Assembly (NCBI GenBank): GCA_900545705.1
Contig: URAK01000004.1
Span: 62,001 to 126,000 of the forward strand
Direction of reading: 5' to 3'
DNA: 64,000 nt
Origin: an uncultured Opitutales bacterium
GTDB taxonomy: Bacteria; Verrucomicrobiota; Verrucomicrobiia; Opitutales; Intestinicryptomonadaceae
Shown here: positions 34,146 through 43,198 of the stretch, one piece after another
How positions within the stretch are numbered: position 1 is the stretch's first letter
Layout: every line of letters begins with the position of its first letter
Translations under genes and position numbers: made by a program
Notes under the pieces: generated by a model
The model's database searches: none
What the model was told of the DNA's origin: nothing
What the model saw: the letters and a program-made list of their open reading frames with translations, nothing else

Positions 34146-35347
34146 CAGATTTTAAATATTTTCGCGATTTTCTCGGTTATTGACGAACTTTTTTCCCGCC
34201 CGCCTCTCATTTCCTTCATTCTTGCATATTCGAGGAGTCCGAGCGCCGTTGCGAACTCTTGGTGGCGCAGGTTTTCAGCGACGTTTGGCGCGAATTTCCC
34301 GAGGGAGCATGGACGTTCCAAAACGGCTTCCGCAAGCTCGCATATTCCGTTTAATTTCGATGTCCCTCCGGTCAGCACAACCTCTTTAACAGAACCGTCG
34401 GAAAAATGTTCTATCATGTCCTGGCGAAGCAGCAGGAAAAGCTCTTCAAGTCGGGATCTTATGACTTTATTTATGGCTTCAAGCGGTATTTTTCTGTCGC
34501 CAATTTGTTTGTCGCCCTGGCTCCAAAACTTTATGTCGCACTCGTCCTTTGTTATTATTGCCTTGCCAAAGCGCGTCTTTATTCTTTCGGAATTTTTTCT
34601 GCTTAACCTTATCCCGAATGAAAGGTCGTTTGTAATGTGGTCGCCTCCGACAGGTATGACGCCCGCTTGGACGGGAAGACCGTTTTTATAGAATGCGTAG
34701 TCGCTCGTTCCGCAGCCGATGTCCACTACGAGCACGCCGTTTTCCTTTTGAGCAGGCGAAGTGACAGTTATAGCCGATGCAAGCCCGGAAAATACGAGGT
34801 ATTCAACCTCGAGCCCAAAACTTTGCACCACGTGCATTGCGGCTCTGATTTTCTCGCTGTCTCCGTGTATCATCCAGTATTCGGCTACTATCCTCGAGGC
34901 TTTTTCGCCTATCGGATCCGTCGTGAACCTTTCGTCGTCGAGGTAGAATCCGCAGCAAATTCTGTGTATATAACTTCTTCCCTCTGGCAGCGTCTTGCTT
35001 CTTGCATCGTCTTTTGCCCTATCAACATCGCTTTTGCGGACAATCCCGTCGGAACCCGCCACGTTTGCGGAGCCTATGTTTCTGAAACCCTGAATATGCG
35101 TGCCGCTTATGCCGAGACACACAGATTTTATAGGCACCGAACATGAGCGCTCCGCCATTACTATGGCCGCCTGCGCCTGTTCGGCGGCTTTCTTTACGTC
35201 TATTATATCGGCTTTTTTTACGCCGTCGGTGGCCGCCTGACCGACTCCGACAAGATTGAGCATTTTATTGTCGACAATTTCCCCTATGAAAACCTGCATT
35301 TTGCCCGTGCCAATTTCCAGGGCCGCTATTGTTTTGCTGTCGCTCAT
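34145..35347 (-). CDS. ftsA: Cell division protein FtsA
   Basis: This actin-like ATPase tethers FtsZ to the membrane. It has 400 residues: phosphate-1 strand ALEIGTGKMQVFIGEI, the inserted 1C domain, phosphate-2 VVDIGCGTSDYAFYKNG and the adenosine motif LTGGTSKLNGI. A short basic amphipathic helix at the C-terminus (SSSITEKIAKIFKI) is the membrane-targeting sequence. It overlaps ftsQ by ATGA upstream and ftsZ downstream, so the three are translationally coupled. Confidence 0.95.
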   Translation of the reverse strand: MSDSKTIAALEIGTGKMQVFIGEIVDNKMLNLVGVGQAATDGVKKADIIDVKKAAEQAQAAIVMAERSCSVPIKSVCLGISGTHIQGFRNIGSANVAGSDGIVRKSDVDRAKDDARSKTLPEGRSYIHRICCGFYLDDERFTTDPIGEKASRIVAEYWMIHGDSEKIRAAMHVVQSFGLEVEYLVFSGLASAITVTSPAQKENGVLVVDIGCGTSDYAFYKNGLPVQAGVIPVGGDHITNDLSFGIRLSRKNSERIKTRFGKAIITKDECDIKFWSQGDKQIGDRKIPLEAINKVIRSRLEELFLLLRQDMIEHFSDGSVKEVVLTGGTSKLNGICELAEAVLERPCSLGKFAPNVAENLRHQEFATALGLLEYARMKEMRGGREKSSSITEKIAKIFKI

Positions 35348-36240
35348 TTTGTTGTCTCGATTCTAACGGGCGCCCAGCCTTTCATCGATAGGTCTATGCG
35401 CTTTATGACAGTTAAAGGATTTTCTTTCTGATAACGCAAGATATATTCGAGCCTTTCAAATTGTTTTTTATATTCGTGCGGCGCAAAAATTATCTCTATG
35501 CCGGAATCGGTGACTACTTTTAGTAGCGGCAGTGTTCTGCTTTCTAGGTTTGACACGTCAACGAGCTTCCATCTTTGCGCCTCGGCGGGGATTTCGGAAT
35601 ACGCCAGCGCGAGGAATTTTGCGACTTTCCAGGCGGAATCGTATTTTTTCGGCAGACTGCCGTCGAAACCCGGCTTGATTCCCTCAATTTTAGGCATTGT
35701 GTCTATCATTTCTGGTTGTATGCATGCCGGTTCAAAAAATCTGCCGTCGGGAGTCATTATAAATAAACGCGGCTTTCCAGATATTTCCGTAAAAAACTTC
35801 AAAAAAGGCTTCAACTCAGTCAGCGTTATTTTCAGCGCGTCGGGATATGATCTCTCCACCGCGGCGGACTCCACCTGCGATAGCGATTCAAGCTTTGCCT
35901 TGATCGCGAAAATATTTATGTTGTTCAACCTTTGCCTTGCAGGGATTTTTAAGTATTCATTCAGCCATTTTGCCGTGATATTTCCGTCGGTTTTGAACTC
36001 TATGCGTTTTATTTCTCCGCTCTTTACACCAAATATTTCCTCAAAAAATATATTCTGATATGCGTAATACGCGCCGTATCCGAGCGCCAGAATCGCTGCG
36101 AGCGCCAATGCGGCGCGCAGCCAAATCCATGCCACGCGGAGTTTCGCGCGCAGGGACAGCGGTATCTTCCGGCGCTTGCGCCCGTCGGAAGAATTTAAAT
36201 CCCGCCACGTGGACGGCTTCTGGGCTTTTTTTCTGGGCAT
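35344..36240 (-). CDS. ftsQ: Cell division protein FtsQ
   Basis: This 298-residue bitopic membrane protein has a basic cytoplasmic N-terminus, one helix at about 39-62 and a periplasmic POTRA domain starting IKRIEFKTDGNITAKWL. A beta domain follows. It links the Z ring to the FtsW-FtsI synthase in the divisome. Identification rests on topology, the POTRA pattern and its place between ddl and ftsA; sequence conservation in this family is always low. Confidence 0.88.
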   Translation of the reverse strand: MPRKKAQKPSTWRDLNSSDGRKRRKIPLSLRAKLRVAWIWLRAALALAAILALGYGAYYAYQNIFFEEIFGVKSGEIKRIEFKTDGNITAKWLNEYLKIPARQRLNNINIFAIKAKLESLSQVESAAVERSYPDALKITLTELKPFLKFFTEISGKPRLFIMTPDGRFFEPACIQPEMIDTMPKIEGIKPGFDGSLPKKYDSAWKVAKFLALAYSEIPAEAQRWKLVDVSNLESRTLPLLKVVTDSGIEIIFAPHEYKKQFERLEYILRYQKENPLTVIKRIDLSMKGWAPVRIETTK

Positions 36241-37161
36241 TTAACGGTTATGGAATCTTTTTATTGCGCCCTCGAGTAGTTTTTCGCAGAGTGCTTCAAA
36301 TCCGTATCCAATGCACGAAGCGCTTTTGGGAAGAAGGCTTGTGGGAGTCATTCCTGGGAGGGTGTTTATTTCCAATACTACGAACGACGGGGCGTCAGTA
36401 TCCCGAACTATGAAGTCTACGCGGGCAAAGTCGCGGCAGCCACAGGCGTTGAAAGACTTTTCCGCGGCCAAGCGCATTGCGTCGGCGCAATGTTGCGGAA
36501 TCTCAGCGGGAAATACATATCGGGTCGCCCCGGCGGTATATTTGCGTTTGTAGTCGTACACGCCGCCATCTGGGATTATCTCTACAACTCCGGCTGCTTT
36601 TCCGTATATTACGCCCACTGAAAATTCCCGGCCTTTAATGTATTCTTCTGCCATCCAAAGACCGTCTTTTACGGAATCGAGCGCATTGCGGGCTGATAGG
36701 CGGTCGAGCGCGACGCTTAGCCCTACGCTGCTTCCCTTGTCGGCCGGCTTTATTACGCAGCCGCTGGGGAAAAGTTCGGCGAGGGTTTCCGCTGAGGGCT
36801 TTGCTTTTGAATCGAATTCCAACGAGCGCGCGACAGGCACATCCGCAAATTTAAGCAGCGCCTTTGCCGCTGGTTTTACCATGCAAACACGGCTCGACAG
36901 ACTTCCGCATCCGGCATATTCATAGCCCGCCAATTCGAGCTGCGCTTGCAGCGTTCCGTCTTCGCCGTAGTCTCCGTGCATTGCGGGAAAGACTATGTAC
37001 TCGTCCGGGTTTATTCCGCCAGGAAGCTCGTTTTTATCAAGCCTTACAGGTAGAACTTCAAAGCTTTTAGAAAGGGCTTTTGCCACGTTTTCGCCGCTGA
37101 TGATTGACACATCCCGCTCGGGGGATATGCCGCCGCTAAATACTGCAATTTTTGGATTCAT
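36241..37161 (-). CDS. ddl: D-alanine--D-alanine ligase
   Basis: This 306-residue ATP-grasp enzyme makes D-Ala-D-Ala for peptidoglycan. FSGGISPERDVSIISG at the N-terminus, CVIKPADKGSSVGLSV in the ATP site and EINTLPGMTPTSLLPKSA near the end are typical. The start overlaps the murC stop by four bases, and ftsQ starts directly after its stop. No murB lies beside it, although murC-murB-ddl is a frequent order. Confidence 0.96.
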   Translation of the reverse strand: MNPKIAVFSGGISPERDVSIISGENVAKALSKSFEVLPVRLDKNELPGGINPDEYIVFPAMHGDYGEDGTLQAQLELAGYEYAGCGSLSSRVCMVKPAAKALLKFADVPVARSLEFDSKAKPSAETLAELFPSGCVIKPADKGSSVGLSVALDRLSARNALDSVKDGLWMAEEYIKGREFSVGVIYGKAAGVVEIIPDGGVYDYKRKYTAGATRYVFPAEIPQHCADAMRLAAEKSFNACGCRDFARVDFIVRDTDAPSFVVLEINTLPGMTPTSLLPKSASCIGYGFEALCEKLLEGAIKRFHNR

Positions 37162-38396
37162 TTTATTTTATCGAAAAATTTTTTTGCTTCAAAGTGGAAA
37201 TCTCCGGCTCCGACAAGCGCAATGCGCAGCTCCGATTTTTTTTCGAGCGCGTTTTGCACGACCTTGAAAAAATCTTCCGGCTCGGCAAGCTCTATGCGTG
37301 CGCCGTCTGGAGCGTTTTTTATTATCTGTGGGCTTTCACCGAGCGGATCGCGGATTTCGCTTGCGGCATAGACCGGAAGCACAAATACTTTTGCCCCGCG
37401 AGCGTCCGCCCACGCGAGCGTTTTTGCAAAATCTTTTCCAAACCTCCGCGTGCGGGTATACCTATGGGGCTGAAAATAGACGATTGTTTCGGCGCCTGAT
37501 TGCGGAAGAAAACGCTCCAGAAACGATTTTACCTCATTTGGGTGGTGCGCGTAGTCTGACACAACGCTCAATTTCCCGTTGTCAAAAATAGTCTCATTTC
37601 GACGTTGCAGCCCTCCAAAACCGTCGAATGCCGCCTTTGTGAAGGAGCCGTTCGGAAATGTCGCGCGCAAAGCGGCGAGTGCCATTTCGAGGTTTCGTTC
37701 AAAATAGTCGCCGGAAAGCTTTACGGGAAGTGACGGAGTTTGTACTTTCGCCGCGGCGCTTTCCAATATGGGGTCGCCCAACGGATATACGACCAGCCTT
37801 CGGGTACGAGAAAATAGCCGCACAAACATATCTTCGAGTTTGGAGTTGTCCGGATATGTATCGGTATGGTCGAGATCCGCATTTAGCGCGACTGTTACCT
37901 CCGGGCTAAAAAGCTCGATTGTTGCGTCGCTTTCGTCTATTTCTGAAATTATCGGCTTGCCGGCTGGGCAGTATCTGTGCATTCCAAAGCCGTTCGGAAT
38001 TGCGCCAACGAGGTAACCGCAGTCGAGCGAAAGCCTGTTTGCCGCATGCGCCAAAAGGGCGCTCACCGTGCTTTTACCGTGGCTGCCTGCGACTGCCGTC
38101 AGTATGCGCGCAGAACACAGCTCCGCCCAGCATTCCCCGCGGCGGACTATGTTGCGGGGATTGCAAAAGTCGGCGAATTCCCCCCGGCGCCTGTTTAGCG
38201 CAGAGCTTATGACGACTTTGTCGTACTTGCCCGTAGGCGGCGTAAATTTTACTCCGAGCTTTTCGAGCCTTTGCGCAAGCTCGGCGTTTGGAACGTCGTC
38301 AAAACCCTCTATCCTGTTCCCTTCGTCTGCGAGAAACGCGGCAAGGGGAGCCATTCCCATTCCGCATATTCCGCCCATGTAATATCGGGAAGGCAT
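37158..38396 (-). CDS. murC: UDP-N-acetylmuramate--L-alanine ligase
   Basis: This Mur ligase adds L-Ala to UDP-MurNAc. It has 412 residues, somewhat shorter than the usual 450-490. RYYMGGICGMGMAPLA is the N-terminal nucleotide-fold motif, and the ATP loop reads GSHGKST instead of the common GTHGKTT. SEIDESDATIELF and NADLDHTD match the central domain. The ATG at 38396 is chosen over an in-frame alternative at 38423 that would lie inside murG. Confidence 0.93.
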   Translation of the reverse strand: MPSRYYMGGICGMGMAPLAAFLADEGNRIEGFDDVPNAELAQRLEKLGVKFTPPTGKYDKVVISSALNRRRGEFADFCNPRNIVRRGECWAELCSARILTAVAGSHGKSTVSALLAHAANRLSLDCGYLVGAIPNGFGMHRYCPAGKPIISEIDESDATIELFSPEVTVALNADLDHTDTYPDNSKLEDMFVRLFSRTRRLVVYPLGDPILESAAAKVQTPSLPVKLSGDYFERNLEMALAALRATFPNGSFTKAAFDGFGGLQRRNETIFDNGKLSVVSDYAHHPNEVKSFLERFLPQSGAETIVYFQPHRYTRTRRFGKDFAKTLAWADARGAKVFVLPVYAASEIRDPLGESPQIIKNAPDGARIELAEPEDFFKVVQNALEKKSELRIALVGAGDFHFEAKKFFDKIK

Positions 38397-38397
38397 A

Positions 38398-39498
38398 TTA
38401 GCCGACCTCCGTTTTGCGGGCAATCTCTTTTAGGTCGTCTATTATTTTAGATGTGTCGTTCAGCGCGTCGACCCTCGCGAGATTTTCCTCCATTGTGCGC
38501 CTTAGACCCTCGTTTTCCATGAGCCATATAACTTCGTCAAAAAGCCTGTTTAAATCGTCCTGCTCTATGACGGCGCATCCGCCCTGCTTCTCGAAGCATC
38601 TGGCGTTTTCGCGCTGGTGGTTGTCGGCGGCGAATGGGTAGGGGACTATCACAGATGGAAGTCTGCACCGCGCGAGCTCCGCGATTGTGCCCGCGCCTGC
38701 GCGCGCGACGGCAACATCGGCTGCCGACATCGCGGACGCCATATCGTCGCAAAATTCTAGAAACGATATTTTTTTATCGCCAAATTCTTTTGTAGATACG
38801 GTTCTGTCTGAAAATATTTTTTTGCCCTGTCCGCACACGCACAAAACATTTATGCCCTTTTCCGCGAGCCTGTCGAAATTGTGGAAAGCCCATTCGTTTA
38901 GCGCGAGCGCCCCCTGGCTTCCGCCGAGAACGAGAAGCAGTTTACCTCCGTCCGTGAAACCAAACTTTCTTCTGCATTCTCCCTTCGGAAGTTTTTTTAT
39001 TTCGCTTCTCACCGGGTAGCCTGAATATTTTACCTGACCGCCCTTGCGCCGCGGAATCCTCACTCCGTATGGAACGTATATGCGCTCTGCAAATCTGCCA
39101 AGCAGCCTTGTTGCCTTGCCGGCGCGGCGGTTTGCTTCGTGAAGTATCAGCGGAATCCCGAGAGTGCGGGCGGCAATCGAAAATCCGAGGGAGTTGAATC
39201 CACCAAAGCTTATAACGGCGTCGTACTTGCCTTCGGATATGACTTTTCTGCCGAAACGCACGGACTTTGCAAGCTCCGAAAGAAACTTGCAAAATCTCGC
39301 GGGATTAAGCGAAAACGCCACTCCCGGCGCTTTTATGATGTGGAGATTGGAGTATTTTCTTACGAGCCTTGAATCGACCTCTTTTTGGCTAATTACAAAA
39401 CTTGCTTCGTTCCCCGCATCGATTAGCGCCTGCCCCACGGCAAGACCCGGCGCGAGATGTCCGCCGGTTCCGCCACAAAGAATTATAAATTTGCTCAT
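38398..39498 (-). CDS. murG: UDP-N-acetylglucosamine--lipid I GlcNAc transferase
   Basis: This membrane-associated GT28 glycosyltransferase converts lipid I to lipid II. It has 366 residues. The N-terminal GGTGGHLAPGLAVGQAL glycine loop, the middle LLVLGGSQGALALN loop and the C-terminal ARAGAGTIAELARCRLPSV donor site are complete. It overlaps ftsW by four bases upstream in the operon. Confidence 0.97.
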   Translation of the reverse strand: MSKFIILCGGTGGHLAPGLAVGQALIDAGNEASFVISQKEVDSRLVRKYSNLHIIKAPGVAFSLNPARFCKFLSELAKSVRFGRKVISEGKYDAVISFGGFNSLGFSIAARTLGIPLILHEANRRAGKATRLLGRFAERIYVPYGVRIPRRKGGQVKYSGYPVRSEIKKLPKGECRRKFGFTDGGKLLLVLGGSQGALALNEWAFHNFDRLAEKGINVLCVCGQGKKIFSDRTVSTKEFGDKKISFLEFCDDMASAMSAADVAVARAGAGTIAELARCRLPSVIVPYPFAADNHQRENARCFEKQGGCAVIEQDDLNRLFDEVIWLMENEGLRRTMEENLARVDALNDTSKIIDDLKEIARKTEVG

Positions 39499-40622
39499 AG
39501 TTCTCCTATTTTAATTTGAGTCGGTTTGCTCCACCGCCTAAGGCAGTTTAAAATCAGCCCCGTGAATGCGAACATCGCCACGAGATTGGAGCCTCCGTAG
39601 CTTATAAAAGGCAATGAAATGCCCTTTGTGGGCATAAGCCCCGTCACAACGCACATATTAAAGAGCGCCTGAAGAATTATCATCATAACAGCCCCCGTAG
39701 CGAGGGAGAATTCAAATAAATTAGGGGCTTTTCTAAGCGAAGCAATCGTTACAAAAAACAATATGGCAAATGCAAGCACAACCGAAAGCGTTATAAAAAT
39801 TCCAAGCTCCTCTCCGACAATCGCGAACACAAAGTCAGTGTGAGCTTCGGGCAGAAACGATAGCTGCTGCCTTCCCCTGCCAATGCCGCTTCCGAATATG
39901 CCGCCCGATCCGAATGCGACTATTGCCTGGTAGAGCTGGTATGAACCTTCAGCCTTTGTCCCCTCGACATCGAGAAAGCTCATTATTCTACCCATTCTTA
40001 CCGGGTTAAGATATATAAGTATGCAAAATATAATTCCAAGCGGTGCGAATACTGCAATTATTTGCGAAAATTTTGCTCCCGCCAAAAATATCAAAATTAG
40101 CCCTACAAGCCCGCATAGAAAACATGTTCCGTAGTCTGGCTCGAGTATTATTGGAACGCAGAAAAGCCCCACTATTATAAGGGGCTTAAAAAGTCCGCTA
40201 AAAAAGTTCTTTATTTTGCGTTGGTTGTCGTACAGGTAAGATGAGAGAAAAATTATCAGCGCGAATTTTGCAAGGTCGCTTGGCTGCGCAACTATAGGGC
40301 CGATTTCAAGCCATCTTCGCGAGCCGTTGACTTCTTTGCCCACATGCGGTATAAGAACAATTATTAGAAGAATTACTGTTATTACCGCTATCGGAATTGA
40401 AAGACGTTTAAGGATATCGATATCCACAAACGTGGCTACTACACCAGCGCAAAGGGCAATGCAGAGCCATACAGACTGTTTAGAGACTATGAAATACGGA
40501 TCCGCGCGGTTCGTGCCCGCGCTCATTAAAATGAGCAAACCGAGGACGCTTAGAAAGGCGACCGGAAAAAGTATGCCCAACCAAGCGCCCCGATATGAAC
40601 TTTGTGTGTCCGGGGCGTTCAT
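39495..40622 (-). CDS. ftsW: Peptidoglycan polymerase FtsW (SEDS family)
   Basis: This SEDS-family integral membrane glycosyltransferase polymerises lipid II at the septum together with FtsI. It has 375 residues and about ten helices. The large extracellular loop contains GRGRQQLSFLPEAHTDFVFA, and GISLPFISYGGSNL is the conserved late motif. FtsW and RodA are hard to tell apart by motif alone; the dcw position supports FtsW. It lies about 9 bp downstream of the LysM gene. Confidence 0.94.
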   Translation of the reverse strand: MNAPDTQSSYRGAWLGILFPVAFLSVLGLLILMSAGTNRADPYFIVSKQSVWLCIALCAGVVATFVDIDILKRLSIPIAVITVILLIIVLIPHVGKEVNGSRRWLEIGPIVAQPSDLAKFALIIFLSSYLYDNQRKIKNFFSGLFKPLIIVGLFCVPIILEPDYGTCFLCGLVGLILIFLAGAKFSQIIAVFAPLGIIFCILIYLNPVRMGRIMSFLDVEGTKAEGSYQLYQAIVAFGSGGIFGSGIGRGRQQLSFLPEAHTDFVFAIVGEELGIFITLSVVLAFAILFFVTIASLRKAPNLFEFSLATGAVMMIILQALFNMCVVTGLMPTKGISLPFISYGGSNLVAMFAFTGLILNCLRRWSKPTQIKIGEL

Positions 40623-40631
40623 TTAGGGCCG

Positions 40632-41876
40632 TTATATTTCTATCACGGGTATAGTTTCGGATTCGACGGCAGGCGCCGCCTCATCTTGCGGGACGGGCTG
40701 TGTAGTCTGTGAAGGCTGCGCGGAAGGCTGCGCAGGAGCGGCCGCGGCGTTTGAAGATGAGCCCTGGGAATCCGACGTCACGACTATTTCGTTAGCCGAA
40801 GATTGCGCCGGTGTTTGCGGGGCAGGCTGTGTAGTCTGTGAAGGCTGCGCGGGTTGGGCGGAAGGTTGTGCCGCCTGCGCAGTTGCCGGTTTTTCAATGG
40901 TGGCGCTCGCCTTTGCAGGCGCTGCGTTTTTGGGGGCGGCGGTTGAGGCGATGATTATTTTTTGTCCTGCGCGGATTTTGCGGGGATCTGATATTCCGTT
41001 GCGCTTGCATATTGCAGAAACGCTGGTGCCGTATTTTCTGGCTATGACGCCGAGAGTGTCGCCGCTTTTAATTTCGTACGTAATTTCGCCGTTTACCGCA
41101 GCGCTATTTTGGGATTGTTGGGTTGAAGTTGCCTGTTTTTTTGCGGAGGCTTTGGGGACTATAAGCTTTTGCCCGATTCTTATATTGTGGTTTTTCAGAT
41201 TGTTTATCGACATCAGTTGGCGCACGGTTGTCGAGTGCCTTTTAGCGATTCTGGAAAGGGAGTCGCCGCTTTTTACGACATACGTTTCGGCTTCGGAGGA
41301 GACTTGGGCATTTTCGTGTTCGGCCGGCTTCTGTTCAGGCATAGAGGAAACTTCGCCGGAGGCGGGGATTTTTATTTCTTGCCCCACCTTAATTACCGAG
41401 GAACGGTTGAGTGAATTTATCTCCATGAGCTCCGACAGCCTTACGCGGTGTTTTTTCGCGATTGTCGAGAGGTTGTCGCCTTTTCTTACGACATAAATAT
41501 TTTCTGTGGCTGGGGCAGGTTTGGGTTCAGACTTTTCTACGGAGGGCTTTTCGGGGGATTTTTTCTCCGCCGGGGTGGCAGGTTCTTCTTTTACGAGAAC
41601 TTCGCCAGCATCTTCAGTTTTTTCCATATTCCAAGCCGGGCGGGTCGGGGCTACGCGGAGCGCGGGGCTTCCTTCGGGGGCGAGCTCAGCTTCCCTGACG
41701 GACACCTCTGCCTCTTTCTGCTCGGCGGGAGCTATTGTTGTGACCTCCTCGACAGTCGTCTGGGCTTTCGCCGCGGGAGCCTCCGGTTCGGAGCTGCAAC
41801 CCGCCTGCACGAGAAGCATGCTTATTACGCCTATATGCAGCGCTAATACTGCCGTAATTGCCACTGATTTTTTCAT
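40632..41876 (-). CDS. LysM-repeat envelope protein inside the dcw cluster, putative lipoprotein
   Basis: This 414-residue exported protein has a signal sequence ending in QAGC (possible lipobox). A Pro/Glu/Ala-rich stretch follows, then three LysM domains (YVVRKGDNLSTIAKKH, YVVKSGDSLSRIAKRH, YEIKSGDTLGVIARKY) that should bind peptidoglycan. The C-terminal tail of about 110 residues is Pro/Gln/Ala-rich with repeated AQPSQTTQP units; the DNA carries an exact 28-bp repeat (40696-40723 and 40825-40852). No catalytic domain is seen. ATG 41876 has AAGGGG upstream; the in-frame reading from 41933 lacks this. Its place between murD and ftsW suggests a division-related scaffold. Confidence 0.85.
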   Translation of the reverse strand: MKKSVAITAVLALHIGVISMLLVQAGCSSEPEAPAAKAQTTVEEVTTIAPAEQKEAEVSVREAELAPEGSPALRVAPTRPAWNMEKTEDAGEVLVKEEPATPAEKKSPEKPSVEKSEPKPAPATENIYVVRKGDNLSTIAKKHRVRLSELMEINSLNRSSVIKVGQEIKIPASGEVSSMPEQKPAEHENAQVSSEAETYVVKSGDSLSRIAKRHSTTVRQLMSINNLKNHNIRIGQKLIVPKASAKKQATSTQQSQNSAAVNGEITYEIKSGDTLGVIARKYGTSVSAICKRNGISDPRKIRAGQKIIIASTAAPKNAAPAKASATIEKPATAQAAQPSAQPAQPSQTTQPAPQTPAQSSANEIVVTSDSQGSSSNAAAAPAQPSAQPSQTTQPVPQDEAAPAVESETIPVIEI

Positions 41877-41911
41877 ATGTTTCCCCTTAATTTTGCCTTC
41901 TATCTTTAATA

Positions 41912-43198
41912 TTATTTTAAATTCTTCAAACACAAAACTTCATTTTGGAAAGATTTCCCTCTATCCGCGTACCCTGCGAACATGCCGAAGCTCGAAAATC
42001 CCGGGCTGAATAGTACATTTCCGCCTTCGCCCGCCATTTTTGCTGCGCATTCCACCGCCTCTTTCATAGATTGGCATATTTTGGCGTTGAAGCCCGTAGC
42101 GTTAAAAACATTCGCCAATTTTTCGGCGGTTTGGCCTATCAAAACCGCTCCCGAGGAGACTTTCATGACTTCCGAAGCAAGCTCCGAAACATCGCACAGC
42201 TTGTCCTTCCCGCCGCCTATCCAGACGAGGTTTTTAGCCCCCGCGAGTTCGCGCAAGGCGGCGACTGCCGCGTGGACGTTGGTCGCTTTTGAGTCGTTGT
42301 AAAATTTTATTCCGAATTTTTCGCACGGCTCTCCGAACCTGTACTTTGGCAGGCTGAATCCTTCTGCGGCCTTTTCCGCGGCCCAGCCTATTCCAAGCTC
42401 CTTCAAAAATTCGTATGCCATAGAGTAATTTAGCGATTGCACAGACGTATCGAAAGGTTTGGGGCATTCGCGCGCGTCTATTTGCGAAGGGATTTTTGCA
42501 AAATCAGGAATTTTAAATCCGTACTCTTTTGCGGCCTCAAATACGTCTGATCCCGCAAAAAGAAATTTTGTTTTTAGATTTTTTACGAGATTGAATTTTG
42601 CCGAGAAATATTCGCGCATATCCGTGTGCCAGTCGAGGTGGTCGGGTGCGAAATTTGTCCAGAGCAGGGCGTCGGGGCGCAAAAATTCGAGCCGCGACGT
42701 CTGGAACGAACTCAGCTCGCAAACGGCTGCCGTTGTTGACGTATCGTCCATTTCGGCGCAAAAAGCCGAAAGAGGCTTTCCAATATTTCCGGCGGATATC
42801 GCCTTTATTCCAGCCGTATTTAGGGCTCTTTCGAGAAATGAAGTAAGTGTAGTCTTGCCGTTGGTCCCAGTGACGGCGTAAATTTTCCCGCGCCACGCGA
42901 GTGCGGAAAGGTCGGGCTCGCATATTGCGCGCGCGCCGGCTTTTTCGGCGAGCCGTACCCATTCGTGGTCGGGGCGAAACGCCGGAGAGTAAACTGCAAG
43001 CCTGTGCTTTTTGGCAGAGTTTTCGTCGAAGATTTTTTCGCAGGATTCGCCCCCATTTTTATCGTACACGACGGCCTTGATTCCGGCTTTTCCCAGCAGG
43101 GCTTTCGCGGCTTTGCCGCTCGCGCCTGCGCCGAAAACAGCGGCGCTTTTGCCGCCGCACAGTTCGGATATTTTTGCGAATTTAAAGGAATCTTCCAT
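41912..43198 (-). CDS. murD: UDP-N-acetylmuramoylalanine--D-glutamate ligase
   Basis: This Mur ligase adds D-Glu to UDP-MurNAc-L-Ala. It has 428 residues. The ATP loop is AVTGTNGKTTLTSF, with CELSSFQ and NFAPDHLDWH in the central domain and NDSKATNVHAAVAAL at the start of the C-terminal domain. The ATG at 43198 overlaps the mraY stop (TAATG); the longer frame to 43285 lies within mraY and is rejected. The LysM gene follows after 35 bp. Confidence 0.96.
   Translation of the reverse strand: MEDSFKFAKISELCGGKSAAVFGAGASGKAAKALLGKAGIKAVVYDKNGGESCEKIFDENSAKKHRLAVYSPAFRPDHEWVRLAEKAGARAICEPDLSALAWRGKIYAVTGTNGKTTLTSFLERALNTAGIKAISAGNIGKPLSAFCAEMDDTSTTAAVCELSSFQTSRLEFLRPDALLWTNFAPDHLDWHTDMREYFSAKFNLVKNLKTKFLFAGSDVFEAAKEYGFKIPDFAKIPSQIDARECPKPFDTSVQSLNYSMAYEFLKELGIGWAAEKAAEGFSLPKYRFGEPCEKFGIKFYNDSKATNVHAAVAALRELAGAKNLVWIGGGKDKLCDVSELASEVMKVSSGAVLIGQTAEKLANVFNATGFNAKICQSMKEAVECAAKMAGEGGNVLFSPGFSSFGMFAGYADRGKSFQNEVLCLKNLK

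Noticed and set aside
33250..34155. A 301-codon plus-strand open frame opposite ftsZ
   Set aside because: It is an exact antisense shadow of a clear FtsZ gene, with Ser/Thr/Ala-rich composition and no family motif.
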